DNA from: Chaetorhynchus papuensis
Taxonomy: Eukaryota > Chordata > Aves > Passeriformes > Rhipiduridae
Length of the DNA stretch: 64,000 nt
Reading direction: 5' to 3'
Assembly (NCBI GenBank): GCA_013396525.1
Contig: VWYX01000835.1
Span: 1 to 64,000 of the forward strand
The notes under the pieces were generated by a model. The model saw only the letters and a list, made by a program, of their open reading frames with translations. It made no database searches and was not told the origin of the DNA. How positions within the stretch are numbered: position 1 is the stretch's first letter; the number at the start of each line of letters is the position of its first letter. Below, piece by piece: positions 1 through 10,125 of this stretch. Made by a program: the position numbers and the translations under genes.

Positions 1-15
1 TTTTTTTTTTTTTTT
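1..15. repeat. poly-T homopolymer at window edge
   Basis: The window opens with 15 consecutive T. Because it is cut by the window edge, its true length is unknown. It could be a simple homopolymer or the poly-A tail of a minus-strand element, but nothing retroposon-like follows it. Confidence 0.9.
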
Positions 16-584
16 AATTTTCATAATAACCCAAATAATTATCTTCCCGGTTTGTTTCATAGCTCTGAACAAGGAATGCAGTTGCGGTCAGTTTTTCCAT
101 TTGGGAGAACCTTAATGTAGATGTATTTTATACTGCAAGGTAATAAACTGCATGTTTGTTAGTACCTATTATAATGAAATGTCTGGAGCTTTCCCTATTT
201 CTTAACGTGGGGGTTGACATTGGGAATTTTGACAAGTCCTTTTAAGTGGGATGGGGGTGAAGGAAGAGGACGGGTGATTAGGAATTTGACTGTACTGTTG
301 ATGCATTGCTGGAAGTGTTTTGCGTTTGGGAGAAAGTCGCAGGTTTTAAGACTCAGGGTTCGAGAGGTGCCACGGTTCTGTGGATGTTGTACCTGCAGCC
401 CTGGTGTGCCTGGTGACCCGGGCGTGCTGCTCGTGAGTCCTGGTGGTCGGATTGACTCTAGAGGGGGACCAGTTTGCCTTTAAAAGCTGCCCTTAAAAAT
501 CTGACAGTCCCTGCTTGATACATGTCTGTCTGATTTTATGGAAGAACAATTGTTAATGTACTCCCCTTTCAAAAAAACCTGAAC
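16..584. other. gene-free AT-rich stretch
   Basis: No open frame longer than 89 codons, no splice-bounded segment and no repeat family was recognised here. Composition is AT-rich in the first 200 bases, then mixed. Confidence 0.6.
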
Positions 585-711
585 CCTAAAAAAAACAACC
601 CCAAGAAAAAAAAAAACAAAACAACAAACTAAAAAAACCCAAACCACCACAAAACCAAACCAAACCAAAAAACCAAAAAACAAAACCAAAAAACCAACCA
701 ACCCCTAAACC
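585..711. repeat. A/C low-complexity tract (ACCAAA-like)
   Basis: About 125 bases consist almost only of A and C, with irregular units such as CCAAA, ACCAAA and AAAACC and almost no G or T. On the minus strand it reads as T/G-rich and inflates a minus-strand open frame ending here (a run rich in Phe, Gly, Val and Trp). That frame is an artefact of composition and not a gene. A similar but shorter G/T tract lies near 47.5 kb. Confidence 0.95.
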
Positions 712-1210
712 AGGGAGCCCTGGGGGAATCAGAATTTTTCGGGGCTGCTTGGTGCGCTGCCTGGGAAGGTGCATGTAATTTGTAGCTGTTGTTCTTGCTG
801 GACGTGAACCAAACGTGGGTTGAGGAAGAAGTTGAGGCGAGAATAAAGTAACCCTTGTCTTTAGCACTTGGGAAAACTTAGAAGTGCCTCTTTTCCCCTG
901 AGGCTGTGGATCTGGTGGCCCAGGCTGCGGGTGCTGCCTGTGACCACACTTTTTGCAGAGCAAAGCAAAAGGAAATGTGCGGGGAAGTTGGGGAGCAAAG
1001 GAGTGACTGTGGATGCTCCAGAAACAGGCACCTCCACAGGGACGCGTGCGGGCGCGGGCTGGAGCCATGGATGTTGTCTCCGCGCTTGCATCGTGAATTC
1101 TAGCTGTGTGCCGCTGTCCTCTAATTTCCCATGACAACATATGGATCCCATAAAGGCAAACATGCCGAAGTGCATCTGTCTGGGTAGTTAACACAAACCA
1201 AACATCCCCT
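712..1210. other. gene-free stretch
   Basis: Mixed composition. Overlapping frames of 65-202 codons on both strands have no recognisable domain. Nothing else was seen. Confidence 0.5.
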
Positions 1211-1480
1211 GCTCAGAGATCCCGCTGCTCCTCTGGCCGTGCTGCGCGGAGCCCTCCTGCGACAGCCCCTCGGTGCTCCGTCTTCTCCGTCACGCTCCCG
1301 GGACGAGCCCGAGTGCCCCGAGAGGGAGGAGGGCAGCAGGCGCCAGGTCAGAGGAGCGGAGGGGTTAAGCGGGGAGAGGGGCGTGCGCCCTGCGGCCCCC
1401 CCACCCTCCTGGGAGCTGGTCCTGCCCGAGCAGGCTCTGCCCTGGGGTCAAGTCCTAGGACATCTTCCCTCCCCTCCTGG
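1211..1480. promoter_or_regulatory. weak CpG-rich block
   Basis: This segment is GC-rich with more CpG dinucleotides than its flanks, mainly at 1225-1320. It is shorter and less dense than the 8.2-9.1 kb island. Frames are open on both strands, as expected when GC content is high. It could be a small CpG island, a distal regulatory element or just a GC-rich patch. No initiator, TATA box or splice donor singles out one reading. Confidence 0.35.
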
Positions 1481-4400
1481 CAAGGCAGCAGCTCAGGCTG
1501 GGAAGGGAAACAGCGGATGAGCAGAGGGCAGGGGTTTGCCCCTCGTCCTGGAGACAGACGTCTGGGGGCTGGGGAACGAGAGAGTTCCCAGTTTTCCAGG
1601 TTGCAAAAAGAGGTGATGAGGGGAGGCTGTGTGTTAAAAGAAGGGAAGGAACAAGTGACGGCTGCAAGACCAGCGGATAAACCACTACGCAAACACCGAA
1701 ATGCAGCCAAGGAATTAAAGGATAATTCATACAGAAATCGTTAGGTATGATTACATGTATGTGCACGTGTGTCTCCTCTAAAAAATTTACTTCCCATAAG
1801 ATTTCTTTGTTCTAGGCAAAAAGACAATCTGAATGCTAAAATATAAAAAGAGGCTTCCCTTACTTTAATTAGAAATTTTGATACAGCCTCATCTCTAATT
1901 GTGCGGGTGCCTCTTGTTTCTATATGTGTATCTGCATACGCATAGATGGGATTTTGGGTTCAAATAGCTTTTAATGTGCTTAGTAGAAAGAAGCTCTTAG
2001 TATCAGATCTGCAGGGAAAATAAGACTGATTTTTTCCCATAGGAAACTTGCTAAAGACACAGCTGAATTATTAGATTAACCCATTTTTTTGTCTCATGCC
2101 ATATCTGATGTATTTGCGCAAAGAATCATATCATTTCATTTCTGTGTTATTTTGAACAGATAGAACAAATAGCGGTGCTTTAAAGGGAAGTTATTATTTG
2201 TAGAAATGTATACAAATTAAGAAGAACAACTTTGAACTAAAATGTTTTTCCGAGGCAGCAAATATGGCTTTCTGTACAGGACTCTCAGCAAGAATGGTTG
2301 TTATCTTTAACATGTAAAATAGGGGTGAGCAGCTCCAGTTCCCTGGGTTCTGCAGGGAGATCAGGTCCTCCCCTGGAGACATGACCTGGCTGCCAGGGGC
2401 TCGGGAGGCAGGGGTGGGCTGGATTTGCACAGGGCTGCGGTGACAGCACTGGACTCGGGTGAATTTTTAGGGATCCACAAGCGTATCCCGTTGCTCGCCG
2501 CCCAGCACGGGGGGACTGGGCCAAGGCTCTGCGGTGCCAGAGGCTGACGGGGCACAAAAGGCTGATGTATGGGGAGAGCTAAAAAAAAAGTTCCAGGCTA
2601 TCTTTTAAAATTCAGGCTTAAAAATTATTGTTGGGAGTGGGGAGATGCAGCTTAGAAAAAGTCTCCATAATATCATCCACTTTCATAGCTCTGTGCTTCT
2701 TGGAAATGTGTCTGAAGAATCAGAACAAAGCATGGAAGGCCAGAGTCCTTGAAGGAGCTCCAAATGATAAAGTCTGCCATTCATTTTAAACACTGCGTGC
2801 ATTGTGGAAACACAGGTCAATTTGAAGGCATTTGTCAGATTTCCAGTTCCCTCTGCTCCTTTGCAATGGAAATTTGCAATCAAATCCCTGTGCTGGAGTT
2901 AGGATGTCTGCCTTGGTCAGTTTGTACGACTCTATGCCCAAAGCATTGGCCAGGTAAGCTAGCTTTTCCTTTGGAAAGTTTGTGTGGACTTGAGCAGGAG
3001 AAGGGGGGAAGGTTGAGGGAAGTCGAGCTGGAGCAGATGTGTTTGTTCTGGGTTTGGAAGGGGAAAGGGCAGGCAGTCGGCGGCAATGGATTGCACAGGG
3101 CTTGCTGAGCCGCAGAAGTGAGTTGATACCATTTAGAGACGCCCAGCAAGAAGCATGGAAAGGGATATTCCAGCGGCAGCACAGTCATTGTTGGGATGCA
3201 AAAATGCGGCACGGCTGGAGAGCCTGACTGCTGAGCAATTTCAGCCAGATAGCAGGGATTTCTTCTGGAGTCATGTTTGCCTTAGTTACTGGGGGGGCTG
3301 CTGCCCTTGTTCCTGAGACATGGGGATGCTGGAGAGGAGAGACTATTGCTCTAGAAGAAATGCTGTAGGATTTGGGGAGGTTTGGGCTGGGGGACATGTT
3401 CAAAGGAACATTTATTCTTTTGTCCCCAGTATATTTCTGGGGTTTTACCTGATTATTAAAAGACATTGTGCTCTAGGCAGTGGGAGTGACAGGACCTCTG
3501 TGGGCTATTCCAGCTGTCCCCAAACCTGGCACGGCTGCTGCAGCCAGGCTGAGTAAACACCCCTCAGTCAGACAGCAGGCTTGTAACATGCATTTGCTTG
3601 TTTTGCAGGCCATAACATGAGAGGAGTGGATGTGTTTGCCATGGAAATAAACACTTGGAATACATCTATATGTTTCTTGGCTTTTTGAGAGAAATGGAGA
3701 AAAAAGTCTTGGCATTTAATTAGAAGTCACTAACCTGATAAATATTGAACATCATTTCTTTGTGAGCGGCTCCTTGTGCTCAGAGTACTCTATGGATGTA
3801 TTCCACAACTGCACTTATTTAATGCCTGTATCACCTTGTGCCTATTGTATTTATGTTGTCATCAATGTCAGATTTTAATTAAACAATTAAATCACTGTCA
3901 CAGTAATTTCCCTAGAAAACTATTTTAAATGAAAAATCTCACAATAAATGTTTGGGAACCATCTCAAAGGAAAAAAAGAGGGAAATAAGTTACAAAACAA
4001 AATTACAGTTCCCCCAGAATTAGGGAAAAAACCATGTTTTCAGCAGGGAGAAGAATTCTGGACTACAGGGTGGTTTCCACGGAATTCAGAGTGTGTCAGC
4101 AGGGAGACCAAGACAGCTTGGCTTGTCTGGGGGCGAGTCTGGGTCTGTCAGGCGGAGCCACTGCACAGGGACCCCGGCCCAGGGCTGGCGCTTCCTGTGC
4201 TCACCCCCACTGTGGGCCAGGAGCAGTGGCAGCAGTGCAACCCTCTCATCTCTGTGCAAGCCAGGTACCAAACGCTCCTTGGAAAACAGTCCATCAGCCT
4301 TCCTTCCCTCCAAATTATTTCAGAATTAAGCTGGAGATTTGCAGGGAAGTCTGCATTGAATTATTCACCAAGTTAAGCACCAGCACCAGCTGCACTTACT

Positions 4401-4640
4401 ATATAGTAACCACGTCCTCCCTGCGTTGTAAGCAGTGAGAAATCGGATCTGACATAGCATCTTTGCTGCAGTTAATCAAACAGTTCATCGTTATCTCTTT
4501 GTAAATATCTGCTCTTATTCCTCTAAAACCTGTACTTCTTTGTACAGAAAAATCACAAACACGAGATGCAAAATTCATCAGACAAGATATCTGCAGGAAT
4601 CGTGCTCTCAGCCACGCGCCACGATATTACCTGTATTTAA
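1481..4640. other. gene-free stretch
   Basis: Mostly AT-rich DNA with a GC-richer patch at about 2340-2560. A consensus-like splice donor (CCAG|GTAAGC) occurs at 2951-2956, but no matching acceptor or conserved-looking frame precedes it. No repeat family was recognised. Confidence 0.5.
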
Positions 4641-4900
4641 CATAAGCACATCTGACATTTGCGGCGACGTGAGCGGCGCATATTGAAACTGGGGGCCCGG
4701 GCTGTGATTGCAGCGCCGCGTCCCCCGCAGCCATCCCCAGCGCCACCCCAGCCACCAACAATGCTTTCATTTGTGCCCCGGGAGGGCTGTGCCGGAGCGA
4801 GTGCCAGGGAGCAGCGGCGGGGGCTGGGGGGCTTCACTGTCCCCCCCGTTCCCCCAGCACCCAGCGTCTGGGGTCACCCCCACCCCAGCACCCATCCTGC
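4641..4900. promoter_or_regulatory. small CpG-containing GC-rich block
   Basis: CpGs concentrate at 4660-4730 and C/G tracts follow to about 4890, directly after AT-rich sequence. The sharp transition from AT-rich DNA with short words to a CpG patch resembles conserved regulatory elements. There is no gene signal, and open frames on both strands lack recognisable domains. Confidence 0.3.
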
Positions 4901-7900
4901 CGTGGGAGTCCTGGACAGTGTTTCTTAGGTCTATGCTGCATTGTTATTGGAATGCAGCTTTGCAGATTGGGTTATGGCTGGGCTGTGTGTGGTTTCTGTC
5001 AGCCCTGAAGTGTTTTACAGCTGGAGATGATTTGGGGGGGGGAGGGGGCACATGCAGCCTGTCCACAGCCAGGTCTGATGTTCATCTGCTGCTGTCTCTC
5101 TAATTTTTTTCTATGTGCCTCCATCAAAAGGTGAGGTTGGCACTGGAGGGGGTAATGATGACAACGGCAACACCAGGCCTATCCCTTCCCACTCCTCGTT
5201 TGAGTTTGGTTCTCCCAAAAGCAATTTTCCAGCAGACCCCTTTTCCTCCTGCGGCCACAGCAAACCGAGGTAGCTGGTGTGCTGCGCCCGGGCTGGGCAC
5301 AGGCTGGCTGCAGGCAGTGCCCTGGGCGGCCTCCTGCCCCAGCCAGCTCCACTCGTGAGTTCAAGGCACAAAACCTTTCACCTAAATTCAACCAGTAAAC
5401 CCCAAAGCGCTCACTCCATCAGTCCAGAGCTGTGGAAGAGTCTCCACAGTCCCCTTGGCCGGGCAGACCCTCGCCTGGACCCATCCAGGGCCACCTGCAC
5501 TGTGCCCAGAGGCTCTGCCTTGGCAGAGCATATGCAACCAGAAACACGTATTTTTATACACGGGAAAGGGGAAAATGGATGAGGTTGCACAGAACCCTCC
5601 TCCAAGCAGGAGAGGCTGTGCTGGAGGAAAGTATTGCTCATAATGACACTTAAGCCCAGACACTTGAATGCTAAAGGTTAAACTTACATTCTTCAAGAAA
5701 GGGCTCCTTGCCAGCTTGAACTGTGTTGTGTGTTCACTATTGCCTCCTCCTCCTCTTCATCCACTGTCAATCCACTTTTGGTATGTGTTGAAATAACTGA
5801 GGTTTTGGGGTGGATTTTTTTCCTCCCCTAATGCCTGTTCTCTGTACCAGCTCTTGGCCCTATGTCTGTCACAGGGTTAAAAAGAAAATTTAAAAATCAG
5901 TTTAATGCTCGCACAAAAGTGAAGTGTTTTTTTTCTTAGCTGCAAACTACTGTAGCTTCAATCCATCAAAGATCAACCTCAGCATATGTTCTGTCCTCCA
6001 GTGACACACAGTTCATAGAACACCATCCTCCACCTCCTGTCCTCAGCTGAATAACCAGAACGTACATTCTGACAATCAGGCTAAAAATGGAATTAAAACA
6101 CACATTGAAAGACTGATATATACAGTAACAATAGGGTGGCGAAATAATTTTAGGGACAATCCCCACCGGGGCTGGAGATGAAACTGGTGGCAATGCTTCC
6201 AAATGTTCAAGCCAAGGAAGAAGAAACAGGAAAATGCCCACCCAGGAGTAGCACTTCAAGATGATTTTCAGCATAATATGAAGAAGCAGACGTGCAGTTT
6301 GGATGCTGCATTTAGACCTTAATGATCAAAGAGCACCTTCTCCGTATACTTTCATGCTTCTCCCCAGAGATATTTCCCATAAAAAAAGAATGGAAATAAT
6401 ATTACATTGTGCATGCCTTCTAAAGCAGCCTCTTTACACAGCCTCATGCAGCCTTTTCGTGGAGAATCAGTCAGGTGAAAGCACAGAACACGGATCCCTA
6501 CATCTCAGCAGCAGCAGCAGGTAGAAGAGACCCAGACAGGAAGGCTGGATCAAAGGCTTTGAGGAGGAGCATGGAAAAGAGCCAGAGTGAGCTTCAGAAG
6601 TCAAATGCAATTTTTATTTGGGTTCAGAGATGATAAAAGGCCAGTGATGTTCATTTTCCTACTTCCTGCAGCAAGGGAACGGGGGGCTGCAGGGCTCCGC
6701 AGCTCGCTGCAGTGTATTTCTTGGCACAGCCCTAATTGTATCTCCTGGTCCCAGTGGAAGTTCACGCTTTTTAATATCTCTTATTGCTTCTGCAATTGCT
6801 GCCACCAGTCAGCAATCACAAACAGGAAGCCGTGAGTCAGCAGAGCCATAACCCGTGGGCCGACAGCGGCCAGAGGAGAAGGACGCTCCTGGAAAACACG
6901 GCAGAGGGCCGAGCCGGCCAGGCCCCGCTGCGGGAACGGTGCCCGGACAGGCCGGGGAGGTGAGCGGAGCCTCGGCTCCTAATTCAGCCCCTCAGCTTCC
7001 ACCAAAACCCGGGGCAAAGGCCCTGTGGCTCTGGGCCTGAGCGCCTGCGGAGAGGTTTCCCAAAGCTGGTCCCCAAAGCTCAGGGCAGTCATGGCAGAGC
7101 GAGAGCAGACAAGGACACTGGGTTCAGTTGCCTATCCGTGCTCCAAAAAGCAGATTTTTTACCCTGTTAGGGAGAGGCACAGCAGAGGAGGCAGTGGTGA
7201 CCCCTCAGCTGGGATCCGTCAGCATGACCCCATTTTCACACCAGCGGCACCCAGGGCTTGGCCACACCATGGCTCACGTGGCGCAGGGAAGCAGATGATC
7301 TATTCCCAGCCTGGTTTCGTCTGTTTTCTAACTGTATTTAGCAGCGAGTTTACTCCAGACTGAGCCTGCGTGAGTAAGTGTGTATGTAAGGGTTGAGGAT
7401 TGGCTGCAGCAGGCAGAGGGTTTGCTGAAAGGCTTGTTAAGGAAGCACTACTGACCATGCAATCCAATTACATAATGCTTCAAAAAATAACCGTGCTGGG
7501 AGTTGGGTCTGGGCAGCACATTTTGGCAGCAGAAAGAGGTATCAAATGTTCATCTTCCAAACCGAAGGCTGACAGCGTATTTGTGCCACAATGTGACACT
7601 GCACCTCAGCCGTAAACTGCTCTAAAGAGGAAACTTGCTTCCAGGGGAAATGCCTGCTGTTCCCTTTCAAGGCAGTGCTGCACCCTGCAGACCGACGTTA
7701 TTTGAGTCCTTGTAAAATTACCACTAATCTCTGCACTCAGGATGCCTCGTGTTTTATGGGCACTCGTATGACGGCAGCTTTGTTTTCTGGGGGGAAAGCA
7801 GAGTGCTGAGCAGGGAGAAGCAGGCACCTGGCCATCAGCAGTGGCTCTCTGGGGGTTTTCCTCAGCTCCCTATCTTGCAGTTCCTTTCTGCCACTCTGGA

Positions 7901-8220
7901 CAGGACAGACATACAGATGGTGCACAGTATTTACTGGACAACGTCTGAAAAATATACCCTGTCCTGCCTGAGAAAGATCCAGATGCAGTCCCATTCCCAG
8001 TCAGAGCCCGCATGGAGCTGTGCATCCCTTCTGCCGAGATGGATGCTGGCGGACAGGACTGAAGGCTCAAACTCCAGAATGGCTCCATCCACACGTTGTC
8101 CGGGATGACAGGGATTTAGAAACCCTGTCTCCAAACAGCACTGGTATCTTTTATCGTAGTTACTAATTTAACTGCCGGGCTGCTCCAAAGGCGTCGCAGA
8201 GAAGGCACATTTCTGGTGAA
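4901..8220. other. gene-free stretch with small GC patches
   Basis: Contains a G-rich run at 5034-5048 (nine G, one A, five G) and a CpG-containing patch at about 6850-7030. That patch carries a donor-like GAG|GTGAGC near 6958-6965. No coherent exon chain, RNA gene or interspersed repeat was recognised. Reading frames of up to 119 codons occur on both strands and look like chance. Confidence 0.5.
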
Positions 8221-8495
8221 TGAGGCAACAGCAAACTAAGGATATTCTTAGCCGCTGCGGAGCTGCCTGTACCTGGGCGGTGGGGCTCGGCTGCCGGGGA
8301 TGCTGCATGAGCCGCGCCGGCCACCAGCCCCCGGCTCTGGCCCCTGTCCCAGCCTGGGCAGCGGTGGGGTCCCTCGGCCGGATCGCATCCCGGCCCCGCC
8401 GGGCGCTGCCCACGCCGGGACACGGGCGAGCCCCGGCTCTGACGCCGGGCCCGGGGCAGCGGCGCGGGCGCGAAGGGGTTACGGGCGGCTCGTCC

Positions 8496-8520
8496 GGCCC
8501 GGCCCGGCCCGGCCCGGCCC
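8496..8520. repeat. (GGCCC)5 tandem array
   Basis: Five perfect copies of GGCCC lie in the CpG-island core. The minus strand therefore carries five GGG runs separated by CC, which fits the usual G-quadruplex pattern. Confidence 0.95.
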
Positions 8521-8537
8521 ACCGCCTTCCCCGGCGG

Positions 8538-8557
8538 TTCCCGGCTGTTCCCGGCTG
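8538..8557. repeat. 10-bp tandem duplication in the CpG island
   Basis: Two exact adjacent copies of TTCCCGGCTG. Each contains TTCCCGG, an ETS-like half word on the reverse strand (CCGGGAA). A similar CCCCGGCGG word precedes them. Confidence 0.9.
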
Positions 8558-8909
8558 TTTACCTGGCAGCGCCGGCCGGAGGCCGCGCTGACATCACCGC
8601 CGCGCCCCCTCCCTCCCTCCCGCCGCCGGCCGAGCCTCGCCCGCCGCGGGGCCGCCGCTGCCGGGGCAGCGCTCAGGCGAGTCCGAGCGGCCCCGCCGCC
8701 GGCGGTCCAACCGCGGGGCTGCCGCCCACCTTCACCCCGTGCCCACGGCGGGAGCGGCCCCGGCGCCCCGGCTCGGCCCCGCGGCCGCTCCGCCCGCGGC
8801 CCCTGACGCCGGCCCCTCGCCCGTGGCCCTGGCACACGCGGTGCCGGCGCTGCCGCCTGCCCACCCACCTGGCTGCCACGTCGCAGCCGCGTGCTGGCCG
8901 GGGGCCACC

Positions 8910-9272
8910 ATGCTGCCGCTCCTCGCCGCCGTCACCCTCTGCCCCCGGGCTGCTCCAGCCCGGCCCGCTCCAGCCCCGTCACATCGGCCTCTCCGGCAGG
9001 CCCGGGGGCCCGGGACACCGTGGGCCGCAGCCAGCGACGCAGGTGCTCACCCCTCCGGGGGTTGCTCGCTCCGGCAGCCCGCGGCGGAGCTGCTCTGTGG
9101 ATGCTTTCTTGGTGCATTTGGGCAGGGAGCCAAAGTATGCAGCTTAAAGGAAATGTTTAATAAAGACACAGGAGCCTCAAACTGTTTATTTTTCCTTGCA
9201 GAAAGGTGGAGAGACGATGTCCCTGGAAACGCTGCCGGGCCAGGCGCAGGCCGGGGGCCGAGCCGGGGCTGA
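8910..9272 (+). other. candidate 120-codon ORF with strong Kozak context (unsupported)
   Basis: An ATG at 8910 sits in an ideal GCCACCATG context, and its frame stays open for 120 codons. The first eleven residues (MLPLLAAVTLC) are hydrophobic and resemble a short signal peptide. The next roughly 40 residues are Pro/Ala/Arg-rich, as any frame in such GC-rich DNA would be. The same frame is open upstream without a stop back to at least 8739, and it runs through a strong splice acceptor at 9200-9201. The 3' part may therefore not belong to the same transcript. No family is recognised. It is more likely chance than a gene, but it is the best translation start in the island. Confidence 0.12.
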
Positions 9273-9328
9273 CACTGCCTCTCACCTCTCCCCTGACAGC
9301 CCCGGCCGCGGGGTCATAAACCGTGGGG
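9202..9328 (+). other. candidate exon downstream of CpG island (unsupported)
   Basis: A good pyrimidine tract and acceptor (ATTTTTCCTTGCAG) end at 9201. The first plausible donor, GGG|GTAAAA, is at 9329. The 127-bp interval is GC-rich with CpGs, continuing the island. It could be the second exon of an unannotated transcript starting in the island. No conserved protein is recognised in any frame. Confidence 0.15.
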
Positions 9329-9770
9329 GTAAAAGGCAGCCTATTAGTAACTCTATTAAGTCTCCATTAGTTAGGTGTGAACTCATTACTCTAATATACC
9401 TGGAGGTGGGATCCCACTTGCAGGACATTAGCGCTGCAATAAGCACGTTTACCACCCGAAGCTGGACCGAGCGAGGGACAGGATGGAGCACAGGAGAGGA
9501 GCCTCTCGACACCTGGAGCAGCACCGGCTGCAGCAGCACCACCACAGAGAGCCCTTCCTGCCGCGCCTGCCCTGGGGCAGCTGAACCTCTCCCACACAGG
9601 CTCTCTCCCTGTCCCGACGGTCGTATCCCCTATGAGCAGTCCCTAAAGCACCCCTTGGTTCTCTCCCTTCGTGCAGCAGCGACAGGGCAGCCGCTGAAAC
9701 TCTGCTCATCTGCTCCCCTGACGAGTGGCTGCACCATGGGAAACTGCTCTCCCACCCTGCTGTAGAGTCA
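9329..9770. other. gene-free stretch
   Basis: Contains an AT-rich block with TAAT-type words (9340-9400) suggestive of a homeodomain-binding regulatory element. A second acceptor-like CACTTGCAG ends at 9422. No repeat and no recognisable protein. Confidence 0.4.
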
Positions 9771-9962
9771 GTCATTTGGGTTGGAAAAACCCTCTAAGAT
9801 CAGTGAGTTCCCCCAGCACTGCCAAGGACGCCGCTAACCCATGTCCCCAAGTGCCATATGCACACAGCTTTTAAATCCCCTCCACGGATGATGACTCCAC
9901 CACTGGGCAGCCTGTGCAAGGGCTGGGCAGCCCGTTCAGTGAAGAAATTTTTCCTAATCACT
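9771..9962 (-). mobile_element. CR1-type LINE fragment, 3' end, minus strand
   Basis: On the plus strand this begins with TTTGGGTTGGAAAAACC and continues through blocks about cumulative 'cccagcactgccaagg' and 'tgtccccaagtgccata' similarity to an ending with 'gaagaaatttttcctaat'. That is the reverse complement of a CR1-family 3' untranslated region. It is truncated, carries no open reverse transcriptase frame, and ends where the next CR1 fragment begins. The assignment comes from remembered family features, not an alignment. Confidence 0.75.
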
Positions 9963-10125
9963 AAATCATAGAATATCCTGAGCTGGAAGGAACCTACAAG
10001 GAATACTGAGTGCAGCTACGGGCCCTGCACAGGACAGACCCAAGAATGCCACCACATGCCTGAGAGCTTTGTCCAGCACTTCCTGAATGCCCGGTCTCAA
10101 CCTCCCCTGGCCTGGCCTGGCCTTT
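9963..10125 (-). mobile_element. CR1-type LINE fragment, 3' end, minus strand
   Basis: The 3' terminus reads, on the minus strand, as a CAGGATATTCTATGATT-type ending, which is a CR1 hallmark. The body contains 'GGCCCTGCACAGGACA' and 'CATGCCTGAG' words shared with the fragment at 46.7 kb, so the two belong to the same subfamily. It abuts the previous fragment. The 5' limit is uncertain near a CCTGG triplet repeat at 10105-10122. Confidence 0.85.

Larger units (their letters stand above)
8221..9120. promoter_or_regulatory. CpG island (strongest in the window)
   Basis: About 900 bases are very GC-rich and dense in CpG, with the core at roughly 8380-8860, flanked by AT-richer DNA on both sides. 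It contains GC-box-like GGGCGG words, a (GGCCC)5 array and no TATA box. This is the composition of a vertebrate CpG-island promoter. Frames of 120-177 codons are open on both strands because stop codons are rare at this composition. Transcription direction is not fixed. A Kozak-context ATG at 8910 and a good acceptor at 9200-9201 mildly favour the plus strand. The downstream gene or RNA is not recognised. Confidence 0.75.

Noticed and set aside
586..1194. 202-codon minus-strand open frame
   Set aside because: Its C-terminal third is encoded by the A/C low-complexity tract, and the rest overlaps open plus-strand frames. No domain recognised.
8300..8868. Long frames on both strands in the CpG island (168 plus, 129 minus)
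   Set aside because: Pro/Ala/Arg/Gly-rich translations in every frame are what CpG-rich DNA gives by chance.
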